From: Vibrio crassostreae 9ZC13
GTDB taxonomy: Bacteria > Pseudomonadota > Gammaproteobacteria > Enterobacterales > Vibrionaceae
Direction of reading: 5' to 3'
Assembly: GCF_000272045.2 (NCBI RefSeq)
Contig: NZ_AJYZ02000041.1
Coordinates: 122,490-186,489, forward strand
Length of the DNA stretch: 64,000 nt
In this document: positions 17,268 to 27,540 of the stretch, piece after piece
Layout of the letters: the number at the start of each line of letters is the position of its first letter
Numbering within the stretch: the stretch's first letter is position 1
The notes under the pieces: generated by a model
Seen by the model: the letters and a program-made list of their open reading frames with translations, nothing else
Databases searched by the model: none
What the model was told of the DNA's origin: nothing
Program-made: the position numbers and the translations under genes

Positions 17268-19663
17268 TGACCAAAATGTTAACGCCAAAAAAGGCACCAC
17301 CTAAAAAAGCGCCAGCAAAGAAGTCACCAGCGACCAAAGCCAAGCCAAGAAAACCAAGAGCGGCTGCGAAAAAGACCAAACCTAAGGCTAAGAAATCTGG
17401 CAAAAGAGGTTGGTTGAAGATCCTATGGGGCATTTCTTGGAAAGCGGGCTTAGCGCTTGCGGCATTGCTGTTGTTCGTCGGTATTTATCTTGATTCTGTG
17501 GTCAAACAGCGCTTTGAAGGTCAGCTGTTTGATTTGCCAACCGTGGTTTATGCGCGAGTGCTAGACCTGTCTCCGGGAACTCCGGTGAGTTTGGTTCAGG
17601 TTAAGAATGAGCTCGATGTACTTAATTACCGTAAGGTGAACGCGCCTCGTCACCCAGGCGAATACTCTTCTTCTTCGACCAAGATTGAAATGATTCGTCG
17701 TCCGTTCGAGTTTGTTGATGGACCGGAAGCGGATCGTCATGTGATGCTGCACTTCAATGGTAACGAATTAACTCGCATTCAGTCGCTGGAGAAGAAAGGC
17801 GACATGGGCTACCTGCGTGTTGAACCGAAAATGCTTGGCATGCTTGAGAAAAGTAACGATGAGCAGCGCCTGTTCTTAAAACGCAATCAGTTCCCAGAAG
17901 TGATGGTTGATGCCTTACTGGCAACCGAAGACCGAAACTTCTATCAACACGATGGTGTGTCGCCACTGGCCATCGCTCGTGCAATGGTCGTTAACGTCAA
18001 AGCTGGGCGAACGGTACAAGGTGGTAGTACGCTGACACAACAGTTGGCAAAAAACCTGTTCCTGTCCAGTGAACGTACATTGTGGCGTAAGGTTCGTGAA
18101 GCCTACATTGCACTTATCTTAGACCATCGTTACAGCAAAGACCGTATCCTAGAGGCTTACTTAAATGAGGTTTATCTTGGACAGAATGGTGGGCAAGCGA
18201 TTCATGGCTTCGGTTTAGCGTCTCGTTTGTATTTTGGTCAACCTATTCAAGAGCTGCGCATCGATCAGCTAGCACTGCTGGTGGGTATGGTGAAAGGACC
18301 GTCGTATTACAATCCGGTTCGCTATCCTGAGCGTGCTAAGACTCGACGCGATCTGGTTCTTCGCTTATTGATGCAACAAGACATCTTAACTCCGCGACAA
18401 TACGAAGAGGCGGCGAGTCGTGATTTGGATATTCAAGACAACCCACGCATTGCTAGCCGTCAGCCCGCTTATTTCCAACAAGTAAACATTGAGCTTAAGA
18501 AGTATGTCGGCGATCGATTTGAGGCGAAAAAAGGGATTCGAGTCTTTACCTCTCTGGATCCGGTATCTCAAGACAAGTTAGAGAAGTCGATTGCTCGTAA
18601 GGTGCCTGATTTATCGAAAACCGCAGGTAATAAGCTGGAAGCAGCAGCTATTGCCGTGGATAGAAATACCGGTGAAATCCGGGCGATGGTCGGTGGTAAG
18701 CGTACTGGCTACGATGGCTTTAACCGTGCCTTGAACGCGAGTCGCCCAATTGGTTCTTTGGTCAAGCCTGCAATTTACTTAACCGCACTAGAGCAGCCTC
18801 AGAAGTACACGTTGGCGACAACATTGAAAGACACGCCACTGAGCTTGAAAGGCAGTAAAGGTAGCGTGTGGAGCCCGAGAAACTTCGATCGTAAGTTCCG
18901 TGGCGATGTGCCTTTGTATGTGGCGCTTTCTAAGTCTTACAACGTACCTACTGTTCGTTTAGGCATGCAATTAGGCATTGATAGTGTCTCGGATACGATT
19001 GGAAAACTGGGGGTCGATAAAAATGAGATTCGCCCAGTGCCGTCGATGTTTTTGGGTTCGTTCTCACTGACTCCGTTCCAAGTTGCGCAGATGTATCAAA
19101 CCATTACCAATTCTGGGCGTATAGCACCTTTGTCTGCGCTTCGCTCAGTTGTTGATAACGATGGCGAGGTTCTGTATCAGTCGATCCCTCGTGTATCACA
19201 AAGCGTTGACCAGCAAGCCGCTTGGCTTACAACCTATGCAATGAAACGTGGCGTGTCGGAAGGCACGGGCCGTTTCCTACAAGGTCAGTTTGCATGGGCA
19301 GGGTTAGCTGGTAAAACTGGCACTAGTAATGACAGCCGAGACAGTTGGTTCGTGGGCGTAGATGGCCGTGAAGTGACGACCATCTGGCTAGGACGTGATG
19401 ATAATAAGCCGACTAAGCTTACTGGTTCGAGTGGTGCGTTACGTGTTTATGCCGATTATCTCAAACAGAGAACACCCGAGCAGTTATTACTGCCTTGGCC
19501 GACAGGAATTGTCACCGCTAACTTTACTCGAACTTCTGAAGGGGCTTTAGAGTTTGATTGTGATGGTGCAGTTAAACTGCCACTTTGGGATGAGGGTGGA
19601 AACATTAAAAAGGGCTGTGAAAGTCAACCAAAACAGTGGCTAAAGAAGCTTTTTCAGTGGTAA
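17264..19663 (+). CDS. mrcB: Penicillin-binding protein 1B, bifunctional peptidoglycan synthase
   Basis: Class A PBP of 799 aa that polymerises glycan strands and cross-links peptides. It starts with a Lys/Pro/Ala-rich cytoplasmic tail (about residues 5-48), one membrane helix (about 52-76), a UB2H-like domain, then the GT51 domain with catalytic Glu222 in ATEDRNF and GGSTLTQQLAKN. The transpeptidase has Ser498 and Lys501 (GSLVK), SYN in SKSYNVPT, and KTGTSND. The start shows three nearby ATGs (17264, 17267, 17276); the first overlaps the hrpB stop as ATGA. In E. coli this enzyme needs the lipoprotein LpoB; none is in the window. Confidence 0.97.
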   Translation: MMTKMLTPKKAPPKKAPAKKSPATKAKPRKPRAAAKKTKPKAKKSGKRGWLKILWGISWKAGLALAALLLFVGIYLDSVVKQRFEGQLFDLPTVVYARVLDLSPGTPVSLVQVKNELDVLNYRKVNAPRHPGEYSSSSTKIEMIRRPFEFVDGPEADRHVMLHFNGNELTRIQSLEKKGDMGYLRVEPKMLGMLEKSNDEQRLFLKRNQFPEVMVDALLATEDRNFYQHDGVSPLAIARAMVVNVKAGRTVQGGSTLTQQLAKNLFLSSERTLWRKVREAYIALILDHRYSKDRILEAYLNEVYLGQNGGQAIHGFGLASRLYFGQPIQELRIDQLALLVGMVKGPSYYNPVRYPERAKTRRDLVLRLLMQQDILTPRQYEEAASRDLDIQDNPRIASRQPAYFQQVNIELKKYVGDRFEAKKGIRVFTSLDPVSQDKLEKSIARKVPDLSKTAGNKLEAAAIAVDRNTGEIRAMVGGKRTGYDGFNRALNASRPIGSLVKPAIYLTALEQPQKYTLATTLKDTPLSLKGSKGSVWSPRNFDRKFRGDVPLYVALSKSYNVPTVRLGMQLGIDSVSDTIGKLGVDKNEIRPVPSMFLGSFSLTPFQVAQMYQTITNSGRIAPLSALRSVVDNDGEVLYQSIPRVSQSVDQQAAWLTTYAMKRGVSEGTGRFLQGQFAWAGLAGKTGTSNDSRDSWFVGVDGREVTTIWLGRDDNKPTKLTGSSGALRVYADYLKQRTPEQLLLPWPTGIVTANFTRTSEGALEFDCDGAVKLPLWDEGGNIKKGCESQPKQWLKKLFQW

Positions 19664-19680
19664 AGTCGTAACAAGAAAGA

Positions 19681-22035
19681 ATGACAAGGACAGTTAAAAT
19701 AATGATTTCTCGTTGGTTAGTGAGTGGCTTAGGTGTTGTCGGTACTGTGATCAGTTTTCAGCTGTTTGCATCCACCGCGACACAGATTGATCAATCTCAG
19801 CAGGCTGAACAAGCTCATAAAAGGCCAACCGTTGCTGTCGTTCTTGCTGGTGGTGGGGCAAAAGGTGCAGCTCACATTGGTGTGCTTAAAGCTCTAGAAG
19901 AGATGCAAATCCCGGTTGATTACATTACCGGTACCAGTATGGGCTCATACGTTGGTGGTCTTTATGCGACAGGGATGAGTGCTGATGAGATCGAGAGCTT
20001 TATTTATACGGTTGATTGGAATCGCGGTTATCGTGATCGCGTTAACCGTAGTGATCGCCGTGTACGTGACAAAGAATATGAAGACCGCTACCAACTGAAC
20101 ACCGATCTCGGTTTAGGTTGGGGCGAAATCAAAGCTAGGAAAGGCGTGGTTCAAGGTCAGAATATGTTGCGTATTCTGCGTGAGACCACAGGTAACCTAT
20201 CTCCACTCGACTCTTTTGACCATCTTGCTATCCCATACCGTTCAGTCGCAACCGACATTATTGAGCTTGAAGAAGTGGTCATCGACCATGGTCACCTTGT
20301 TGATGCGATGATGGCCAGTATGTCAGTTCCCGGAGCGCTTCCCCCTTATGAATTAGATGGCCGAATGCTGGTTGATGGTGGTGTCACCAATAATATGCCA
20401 GTCGACGTTGCTAGAGCGATGGGCGCGGACATCGTCATTGCGGTGGATATCAGTACCAATTACAAAGGCAAAGAAGACTTCACGAATTTTCTAGCGGCAG
20501 CTGACCAACTCTCGAATTATTTGGTCCAACGCAGCACCCAAGAGCAAGCTGAAACTTTAACAGACGATGATGTCTTCCTGCGCCCAGATGTTGGGGAAAT
20601 GGAGACGACAGAATTTGATAAAATGCCATCGGCTTTCCTCGCGGGCTATGAAGCTGCTAAGCAGCATACTGATGAACTTTCTAAGCTATCGCTCTCAAAT
20701 GCCGATTATCAGCATTATATCGAGGACAAACAAAAAGCACGCAGACAGCTGAAACATGGCGATAAGACTGTCGTCGATAGGGTTGTCATCAACAACAACA
20801 CCCACTATTCAGATAAGTTGATCGAAAACCGCTTAAATCTCGATTCTGGTGAGGTTTTGAAAACCAGTGAAATCGAATCTAAAGTGAAAGATCTCTATGC
20901 ACTGGATAGATTTGAGTTGGTCACTTATGAATTTGACAACGTTGACGGTGAAGATCAACTTCAAGTCGATGTGAACGAAAAGTCTTGGGGCCCAAACTAC
21001 CTCAACTTTCGATTCTTTCTTGAAGATGATTTCTCTACTACCAGTCAGTACTCGATCGGTGTCTCAGCCAACTTTACCGATATTAATAAGCATGGTGCAG
21101 AGCTAAGAACTAACGTCGAGATGGGTACTGACAAACGAATTGAAGCGGAACTTTACTCGCCCTTCTTTTCGAGTCAAAAACTGTTCACTTCTGCATCGGT
21201 TGTTTACAGCAAAGAGAACAGAAACCTACCCGCAGATATTGATGATATTGAAGAACCGACACTGGACGTAACGAAAGATTATCTCCCTATGACGTATAGT
21301 GAATATGTCGGTGAATTGGCATTAGGCTATCAACCAACCTTGTGGCAGGAGCTGACATTTGGTGTTCGTTATACAGATGGGGATGTTGAGGTTTCTTCGT
21401 TACCTTCATTGGGCAGTGGTGGCTACAAGCGTATTGGTGGCTTCATGGGTTACCGACTGGATACTTTGGATAATTTCAGCTTACCGACCAAGGGTTACTT
21501 TGTCGATTTAGAGTACCTCGTTTCTCATGATGATTTTGATAATGACAGCTCTCTTGGTGAATCGGATTTAACGTCTGAGAGTGATACGGTTTATGAGTTT
21601 TCGGCTAATTTCATGGCAGCAAAGAGTATTGAGAAGCATACTTTAGTCGCAAAGCTGGATTACGGAATTGTAGAAAGTAAAAACTCTGTTTTTCCAATCG
21701 ACCCCAAAGAGCTTGGTGGCTTCTTAAACCTGTCAGGTATTCCAAGGAATAGTATGATAGGTCAGAACTTGGCCTACACCAGCCTTATCTATCGTTATAA
21801 GTGGTTTGAAAATGACTTCGGCCTCTTTAAATCACCGTTCTACGTAGGTGCATCCATAGAACATGGTGGTGTTTGGTCGAACAATGATTTAACCATTGAT
21901 GAAGCACCAATGTACACCGCAGGTTCTGTTTTTGCTGGTGTTGATTCGCCAATAGGACCGATCATTTTGGCTTATGGCCGAACTGAAGATAACTATGATT
22001 CGGTCTATTTGATTGTCGGTACTTCCTACAAATAA
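19681..22035 (+). CDS. Patatin-like phospholipase, type Vd autotransporter (PlpD-like)
   Basis: A 784-aa protein with signal peptide (about residues 1-32), patatin lipase domain (about 48-320), one POTRA-like domain (about 360-430), and a C-terminal outer-membrane barrel (about 440-784). The patatin catalytic pair is Ser86 in GTSMG and Asp232 in DGG, with oxyanion loop GGGAKG. This is the layout of Pseudomonas PlpD, a type V secretion class d protein that passes its own lipase domain through its barrel. The C-terminus ends in YK rather than the usual aromatic last residue. ATG at 19702 is an alternative start, with AAGGA upstream. It follows mrcB by 17 bp and may be co-transcribed. It has no counterpart here in E. 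coli. Confidence 0.87.
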   Translation: MTRTVKIMISRWLVSGLGVVGTVISFQLFASTATQIDQSQQAEQAHKRPTVAVVLAGGGAKGAAHIGVLKALEEMQIPVDYITGTSMGSYVGGLYATGMSADEIESFIYTVDWNRGYRDRVNRSDRRVRDKEYEDRYQLNTDLGLGWGEIKARKGVVQGQNMLRILRETTGNLSPLDSFDHLAIPYRSVATDIIELEEVVIDHGHLVDAMMASMSVPGALPPYELDGRMLVDGGVTNNMPVDVARAMGADIVIAVDISTNYKGKEDFTNFLAAADQLSNYLVQRSTQEQAETLTDDDVFLRPDVGEMETTEFDKMPSAFLAGYEAAKQHTDELSKLSLSNADYQHYIEDKQKARRQLKHGDKTVVDRVVINNNTHYSDKLIENRLNLDSGEVLKTSEIESKVKDLYALDRFELVTYEFDNVDGEDQLQVDVNEKSWGPNYLNFRFFLEDDFSTTSQYSIGVSANFTDINKHGAELRTNVEMGTDKRIEAELYSPFFSSQKLFTSASVVYSKENRNLPADIDDIEEPTLDVTKDYLPMTYSEYVGELALGYQPTLWQELTFGVRYTDGDVEVSSLPSLGSGGYKRIGGFMGYRLDTLDNFSLPTKGYFVDLEYLVSHDDFDNDSSLGESDLTSESDTVYEFSANFMAAKSIEKHTLVAKLDYGIVESKNSVFPIDPKELGGFLNLSGIPRNSMIGQNLAYTSLIYRYKWFENDFGLFKSPFYVGASIEHGGVWSNNDLTIDEAPMYTAGSVFAGVDSPIGPIILAYGRTEDNYDSVYLIVGTSYK

Positions 22036-22129
22036 TCATGCGTAGAGTAGCCGTTTAACTGCGTAATTAGGCAAAAATAGTGGGACTTTCGTCTTAACTT
22101 GCTATGTTGGTCAAAATGATAAGATTTTA

Positions 22130-22143
22130 ATTTAACGTTAAAT
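22130..22143. promoter_or_regulatory. Perfect 14-bp palindrome upstream of acnB
   Basis: ATTTAACGTTAAAT is fully self-complementary and lies 165 bp before the acnB start, next to a TATTCT that could be a -10 box (22149-22154). It may be an operator. AT-rich GTTAA words also resemble ArcA sites, which control TCA genes, but I cannot assign a regulator. Confidence 0.35.
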
Positions 22144-22307
22144 TTGCTATTCTATCGCCCACAGTTTGGCCTCTATGACGCCGCTCATCAATACAAATTG
22201 AATGACAAAAATGGCAATGGAGAGCCAAGTTTCCAAGGATGTTCACTTCTTTATTTTACTAACAATTATGAAGGTAAGAAGTGAACCGCAATGAGAGGAA
22301 AAAAGTC

Positions 22308-24896
22308 GTGCTTGAAGCCTACCGTAAACACGTCGAAGAACGTGCTGCCGAGGGAGTTGTTCCAAAACCACTAGATGCTGAGCAGGTAGCTGGCCTAGTT
22401 GAACTTCTGAAAAATCCACCTCAAGGTGAAGAAGAAATCATTCTTGACCTACTAGAAAACCGCATTCCACCGGGTGTAGATGAAGCTGCTTATGTAAAAG
22501 CGGGCTTTCTTACGGCTATCACTAAAGGTGAAGTGACATCTCCACTAGTAAGCAAAGCAAAAGCTGCACAACTGCTTGGTACTATGCAAGGCGGTTACAA
22601 CATCGAATCTCTAGTATCTCTACTAGATGACGCTGAACTTGCTCCAATCGCTGTTAAAGCCCTGTCTCATACTTTACTTATGTTCGATGCGTTTTACGAT
22701 GTCGAAGAGAAAGCGAAAGCAGGTAATGCTTCAGCACAACAAGTGCTTCAATCTTGGGCTGATGCTGAATGGTTTACAGCTAAAGACAAAGTAGCGGAAA
22801 AAATTACCGTTAAAGTATTTAAAGTCACTGGTGAAACGAACACCGATGACCTATCTCCAGCGCCTGATGCATGGTCACGTCCTGACATCCCAGTACACGC
22901 GAAAGCGATGCTGAAGATGGAACGTGATGGCATTACTCCTGATGAACAGGGTAGCGTTGGTCCAATCAAACAAATTGAAGAAATGCAAAAAGATGGCATT
23001 CCACTGGCTTACGTTGGTGATGTTGTTGGTACAGGTTCTTCACGTAAATCGGCAACAAACTCAGTACTTTGGTTCATGGGTGAAGATATCCCATTCGTAC
23101 CAAACAAGCGTACTGGCGGTGTTTGTCTTGGTGGTAAAATTGCACCAATCTTCTACAACACAATGGAAGATTCAGGCGCACTACCCATTGAACTGAACGT
23201 ACAAGACATGAACATGGGCGATATCATTGATATCTACCCGTACGAAGGTGTTGTTCACAAGAACGGTTCTGTGATCTCAAACTTTGAGCTAAGCAAAGTA
23301 CTTCTTGATGAAGTGCGTGCTGGTGGCCGTATTCCACTGATCATCGGTCGTGGTCTAACGGGTCGTGCTCGTGACGCTCTAGGTCTAGCTGAAACGGATC
23401 TGTTTGCTAAACCAATCGATCCATCTGCATCTGATAAAGGCTACACGCTAGCTCAGAAGATGGTTGGTAAAGCATGTGGCGTTGAAGGTGTTCGTGCTGG
23501 TCAGTACTGTGAACCTAAAATGACGACAGTCGGTTCTCAAGATACGACCGGTCCTATGACTCGTGATGAGCTTAAAGATCTGGCGTGTCTTGGTTTCTCT
23601 GCAGACCTTGTAATGCAGTCTTTCTGTCACACATCGGCATACCCTAAACCAGTCGATGTAAACACTCACCATACGCTACCTGATTTCATCATGAATCGTG
23701 CGGGTGTTTCACTTCGTCCGGGTGATGGCGTTATCCACTCATGGCTAAACCGTATGCTTCTTCCTGATACTGTAGGTACAGGTGGTGACTCGCATACTCG
23801 TTTCCCTCTAGGTATTTCATTCCCTGCGGGTTCTGGCTTGGTAGCATTTGCTGCAGCAACAGGCGTTATGCCTCTTGATATGCCTGAATCTATCTTGGTT
23901 CGCTTTAAAGGTGAAATGCAACCGGGTATCACGCTACGTGACCTAGTACATGCCATTCCTCTTTACGGCATCAAGCAAGGCCTACTAACGGTAGAGAAAG
24001 CCGGTAAGATCAACGAATTCTCTGGTCGTGTACTAGAAATTGAAGGTGTTGAGCACTTATCTGTTGAGCAAGCATTTGAGCTTTCTGATGCATCTGCTGA
24101 GCGTTCTGCTGCAGGTTGTACCGTTAAGCTTTCTGAAGAGTCTATCTCTGAGTACTTGAACTCGAACATCGTGATGCTGAAGTGGATGATCGCTGAAGGT
24201 TACGGTGATGTTCGTACGATTGAGCGTCGTATTACAGCAATGGAAGAGTGGCTAGCTAATCCTGAGTTGCTGTCTGCTGATTCAGATGCGGAATACGCGC
24301 ACGTTATCGAGATTGACCTTGCTGATATCGATCAACCAATCCTATGTGCACCAAACGATCCAGATGATGCTCGTCTTCTATCTGACGTTCAAGGCACAGA
24401 GATTCAAGAAGTGTTCATCGGTTCTTGTATGACCAACATCGGTCACTTCCGTGCCGCTGGTAAGATGCTAGAAGAGTTTAACGGCTCGCTAAATACTCGC
24501 CTATGGGTGGCTCCGCCAACGAAGATGGATAAAGACCAACTGACAGAAGAAGGCTACTACGGCATCTTCGGTCGTGCTGGGGTACGTATCGAAACTCCTG
24601 GCTGTTCACTATGTATGGGTAACCAAGCTCGTGTTGCTGATGCTTCGACGGTTATGTCGACGTCAACGCGTAACTTCCCGAACCGCTTAGGTAATGGCGC
24701 GAACGTTTATCTGGCTTCTGCTGAGCTTTCTGCTGTTGGCGCGATTCTAGGTCGCATCCCAACGAAAGAAGAGTACTTAGAGTACGCTGAGAAGATTAAT
24801 GCAACGGCTGCTGATACATACCGTTACCTGAACTTCCATAAAATGGGTCAGTACACGGAAAAAGCAGACACGGTTATCTTCCAAGAGCCTGCGTAA
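22308..24896 (+). CDS. acnB: Bifunctional aconitate hydratase 2 / 2-methylisocitrate dehydratase
   Basis: Main vegetative aconitase of the TCA cycle: isomerises citrate to isocitrate through a [4Fe-4S] cluster, and also dehydrates 2-methylisocitrate. I chose GTG 22308 as the start because AGAGGA (22294-22299) lies 8 nt before it, and the protein then begins with [15 protein letters not shown], aligning with E. coli AcnB. This gives 862 aa (E. coli 865). A longer GTG frame from 22281 is less likely. Cluster cysteines are seen in GSCMTNIGH and in [10 protein letters not shown]. The N-terminal HEAT-like and swivel domains ([20 protein letters not shown]) are in the AcnB order. In E. coli acnB lies near lpd and yacL, so it is syntenic. 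Confidence 0.97.
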   Translation: MLEAYRKHVEERAAEGVVPKPLDAEQVAGLVELLKNPPQGEEEIILDLLENRIPPGVDEAAYVKAGFLTAITKGEVTSPLVSKAKAAQLLGTMQGGYNIESLVSLLDDAELAPIAVKALSHTLLMFDAFYDVEEKAKAGNASAQQVLQSWADAEWFTAKDKVAEKITVKVFKVTGETNTDDLSPAPDAWSRPDIPVHAKAMLKMERDGITPDEQGSVGPIKQIEEMQKDGIPLAYVGDVVGTGSSRKSATNSVLWFMGEDIPFVPNKRTGGVCLGGKIAPIFYNTMEDSGALPIELNVQDMNMGDIIDIYPYEGVVHKNGSVISNFELSKVLLDEVRAGGRIPLIIGRGLTGRARDALGLAETDLFAKPIDPSASDKGYTLAQKMVGKACGVEGVRAGQYCEPKMTTVGSQDTTGPMTRDELKDLACLGFSADLVMQSFCHTSAYPKPVDVNTHHTLPDFIMNRAGVSLRPGDGVIHSWLNRMLLPDTVGTGGDSHTRFPLGISFPAGSGLVAFAAATGVMPLDMPESILVRFKGEMQPGITLRDLVHAIPLYGIKQGLLTVEKAGKINEFSGRVLEIEGVEHLSVEQAFELSDASAERSAAGCTVKLSEESISEYLNSNIVMLKWMIAEGYGDVRTIERRITAMEEWLANPELLSADSDAEYAHVIEIDLADIDQPILCAPNDPDDARLLSDVQGTEIQEVFIGSCMTNIGHFRAAGKMLEEFNGSLNTRLWVAPPTKMDKDQLTEEGYYGIFGRAGVRIETPGCSLCMGNQARVADASTVMSTSTRNFPNRLGNGANVYLASAELSAVGAILGRIPTKEEYLEYAEKINATAADTYRYLNFHKMGQYTEKADTVIFQEPA

Positions 24897-24918
24897 CGTC
24901 TGATTTTGTTGTAAATAT

Positions 24919-24955
24919 AATTAAGGCCGCTGTGAATAGCGGCCTTAATTGCTTT
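24919..24955. terminator. Hairpin terminator after acnB
   Basis: Perfect 13-bp stem, aattaaggccgct (24919-24931) with agcggccttaatt (24938-24950), then gctttt. The stem is strong and the T-run is weak. It lies between convergent acnB and garK and may serve both. Confidence 0.8.
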
Positions 24956-24988
24956 TAGCATACAGCGAAAATTGCTTTTAGCTTACAG
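24948..24988. repeat. Short tandem duplication after acnB
   Basis: An 18-bp unit, attgcttttagc(a/t)tacag, occurs at 24948-24965 and 24971-24988 with one mismatch (23-bp period). It looks like a small local duplication at the end of the acnB terminator, at the left edge of the inserted glycerate module. Confidence 0.6.
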
Positions 24989-24997
24989 AGAGCTCGA

Positions 24998-26131
24998 TTA
25001 GTGCTTAATCGTATACATTGCTGCAACATTGCGAGCAGTAAGTTCAATATTTTCAGCCGCTTCAGCCAAAGCTGTCGGCAAGTCTACTGAACGGTTCACT
25101 ACCGCAAATACCGCGTCGATACCATGCTCATGAACCACACCACAATCACTGGCTAGACAGCCGGCAATACCGATGACAGGCAGTTTATGTTTTTTGGCTG
25201 TGCGAGCGACACCAATCGGTGTTTTGCCATGAATGGTTTGGCTATCAATGCGCCCCTCTCCTGTAATCACAAGATCAGCATCTGAGACTATTTCATCTAA
25301 ATTGACGGCGTCCATTACGATGTTAATACCAGGGCGAAGCTCCGCATTTAACAGGCCAACAAGTGCCGCGCCTAGACCGCCTGCCGCGCCAGCACCAGGG
25401 AGATCAATGACATCGACGCCTAACTGGTTTTTCATGATACTGGCATAATGAGCAAGGTTAGCATCTAACAGCTCAACCATTTCTGGTGTTGCGCCTTTTT
25501 GCGGACCGAATACCTGTGATGCCCCTTTTGGTCCGCATAATGGATTATCGACATCACAAGCGACCTCTAAGCGTACGTTTTGTAGGCGTGGGTCGAGGTT
25601 GGTGAGATCAATGGTTGTCAGTTTTGACAGTTCACCACCACCAAACACCAGCTCGTGACCCTCTGCATCTAGCATACGAATGCCTAGCGCTTGAGCCATT
25701 CCTAAGCCACCATCATTGGTCGCACTACCACCAATGCCAATAATAATATGCTCAACACCTTTATCTAATACGGCTTTGATCAACTCACCCGTACCATAGG
25801 TAGTGGTTTTTAGTGGATTACGTTGTTCTGGAGAGACTAAATCTAGGCCGGAAGCGGCCGCCATTTCAATAATGGCAGTTTTACCGTCACCGAACATACC
25901 GTAGAAGCCTTCGACAATTTCACCTAATGGACCAATCACTGGATGTTGGATGATAGAGCCATTGGTCGCATCCACCAGAGATTGTACTGTGCCTTCACCA
26001 CCATCAGCCATTGGTAATTTTACGTATTCGGCGTTTGGTATTAGCTGTTTAAAGCCATCTTCAATCGCTTGAGCAACGCCCATTGCTGATAGGCTTTCTT
26101 TATATGAGTCAGGAGCAATTACAATTTTCAT
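24998..26131 (-). CDS. garK: Glycerate kinase (GarK/GlxK family)
   Basis: Phosphorylates D-glycerate with ATP, to 2-phosphoglycerate in the GarK/GlxK family. The protein starts MKIVIAPDSYKESLSA, the family N-terminal signature, if the ATG at 26131 is used (377 aa; E. coli GarK 381). AAAGGT lies 7 nt upstream; the longer frame from 26170 overlaps gntP and is rejected. Other family motifs: MADGGEGT, IGIGGSATNDGG, VACDVDNPLCG, LPGAGAAGGLG, and ITGEGRIDSQT. It follows the GntP permease by 16 nt. With the CdaR regulator this forms a self-contained glycerate uptake and use module. Confidence 0.94.
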   Translation of the reverse strand: MKIVIAPDSYKESLSAMGVAQAIEDGFKQLIPNAEYVKLPMADGGEGTVQSLVDATNGSIIQHPVIGPLGEIVEGFYGMFGDGKTAIIEMAAASGLDLVSPEQRNPLKTTTYGTGELIKAVLDKGVEHIIIGIGGSATNDGGLGMAQALGIRMLDAEGHELVFGGGELSKLTTIDLTNLDPRLQNVRLEVACDVDNPLCGPKGASQVFGPQKGATPEMVELLDANLAHYASIMKNQLGVDVIDLPGAGAAGGLGAALVGLLNAELRPGINIVMDAVNLDEIVSDADLVITGEGRIDSQTIHGKTPIGVARTAKKHKLPVIGIAGCLASDCGVVHEHGIDAVFAVVNRSVDLPTALAEAAENIELTARNVAAMYTIKH

Positions 26132-26147
26132 TTTGATACCTTTAAAC

Positions 26148-27413
26148 TTAAACAAACAGACCAAATACACCGAAGATCATTACTGAGACGAAGGCGATAA
26201 CAAGACCGACCGCTGACTCATAAGGGATGAGTTTTAGACGTTCATGAATACTCATATGTACCGCACCACCCGTGGCATGGAAGAAGCTACCATGTGGCAT
26301 ATGGTCAAGTACTGTCGCACCAGAGTGGATCATTGCTGCGCCTGCGAGAGCTGGAACACCTAGCTCAAGAATGGTGCTGGCAAATACATTCGATGCCACT
26401 ACTGTTCCGGCAGTTGTCGATGCGGTTGATAGTGCCATCAGTGCGCCAGAAAACGGAGCAAGTAAGTAAGAAGGCAGCCCAGACATCGTCAGCACTTCAA
26501 TCAGATCAGCTTTTAGTCCTGAGTTAGCAATGATGCCTGCAATGGTTCCTGTGCCCAGTAGCATTACAGCAACCGGTGCCATACGTGACAAGCCTGAAAC
26601 CGCAAAGCTATTGGCTTGTTTGAAGCGACCCATAGCCAGTGCACCCAGCAATCCACCCAAGGGTAATGCAATTAGAGGATCAACATTGATATCAGCGAGT
26701 GGTCGCAGCGCGAGTAGGGCAATAGCCACTAACGGTGCAACGATTGAAGAAGAAAAGCTTGGCAGTGAACTTTGATCCGCTTTGACCACTTCACTTTCCG
26801 CTACTTTTGAACCTTTATTGACGAGGCGCTTTGCCAAGAAGTAGGCGAAAAGCAGCCCAAATAGACCCGGAATCACGCCTGCAGCCATCACAGAGGTTAA
26901 CGGAACATTGAACGCATCAGCCGCCGCAATGGCATTTGGGTTAGGCGACATGACATTACCTGCTTTACCGCCACCCACCATCGCCAAAAGGATCGCGGTT
27001 TTAGAAAGGTCTGCGCGGCGAGCAATAGCCAGTGCAATAGGAGAAACCGTGATAACGGCCACATCAACGAAAACGCCAACAGCGGTTAAAATCATGGTCG
27101 CAATGGCAAGAGCAAGTAAGGCGCGAGTTTCGCCTACTTTTTTGATGATGGATTCTGCAATCGAGGTAGCCGCCCCTGATTCAATTAGTACGCCGGCCAA
27201 CACACCAGCGGCGAGAATTCGCATCACTGAAGTGACGATCCCTTGGGCACCACCTATCATTAACTCAACGGTTTCGGTGAGAGAAACGCCGCCAACCACG
27301 CCGCCAACCAAAGCACCGATGATCATGCCGTAGGTGGGTGGCACTTTTTTAAGAATGAGCGCGATAGCAACAATCAATGCTGAAAGTGCGCCAAGAGTTG
27401 AAACTTCAATCAT
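26148..27413 (-). CDS. GntP-family permease, probable glycerate transporter
   Basis: Inner-membrane permease of 421 aa with 10 or more hydrophobic helices. Family segments include the N-terminal LILKKVPPTYGMIIGALVGG, the conserved GGGKAGNVMSPNPNAIAAA, and ALSTASTTAGTVVAS. GntP members carry gluconate and related sugar acids. Coupling to a glycerate kinase and a sugar-diacid regulator suggests D-glycerate or a precursor as substrate, which is inference. GGGAAA precedes the ATG by 9 nt. Confidence 0.88.
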   Translation of the reverse strand: MIEVSTLGALSALIVAIALILKKVPPTYGMIIGALVGGVVGGVSLTETVELMIGGAQGIVTSVMRILAAGVLAGVLIESGAATSIAESIIKKVGETRALLALAIATMILTAVGVFVDVAVITVSPIALAIARRADLSKTAILLAMVGGGKAGNVMSPNPNAIAAADAFNVPLTSVMAAGVIPGLFGLLFAYFLAKRLVNKGSKVAESEVVKADQSSLPSFSSSIVAPLVAIALLALRPLADINVDPLIALPLGGLLGALAMGRFKQANSFAVSGLSRMAPVAVMLLGTGTIAGIIANSGLKADLIEVLTMSGLPSYLLAPFSGALMALSTASTTAGTVVASNVFASTILELGVPALAGAAMIHSGATVLDHMPHGSFFHATGGAVHMSIHERLKLIPYESAVGLVIAFVSVMIFGVFGLFV

Positions 27414-27522
27414 GTTCTATTTCCCAGATAACGATGTGTCATTTTCGGCAAATATAAAGATATAGGGTTGGTAAGTCTTTGTCATTCTCTACAAATAAGT
27501 GCTCAAATCGGTCCTTTTAAAT

Positions 27523-27536
27523 TGTGCAGTTGCACA
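27523..27536. promoter_or_regulatory. Palindrome TGTGCA-gt-TGCACA between cdaR and gntP
   Basis: A perfect 14-bp inverted repeat directly after the cdaR stop codon, followed on the plus strand by a T-run. It could be an operator for gntP-garK (CdaR is the obvious candidate), a small hairpin, or both. Confidence 0.4.
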
Positions 27537-27540
27537 TTTT

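Noticed and set aside
26908..27333. 141-codon plus-strand frame inside the GntP permease
   Set aside because: Antisense to a well-supported membrane protein; the Ala/Thr/Met-rich translation is a typical shadow of such genes.
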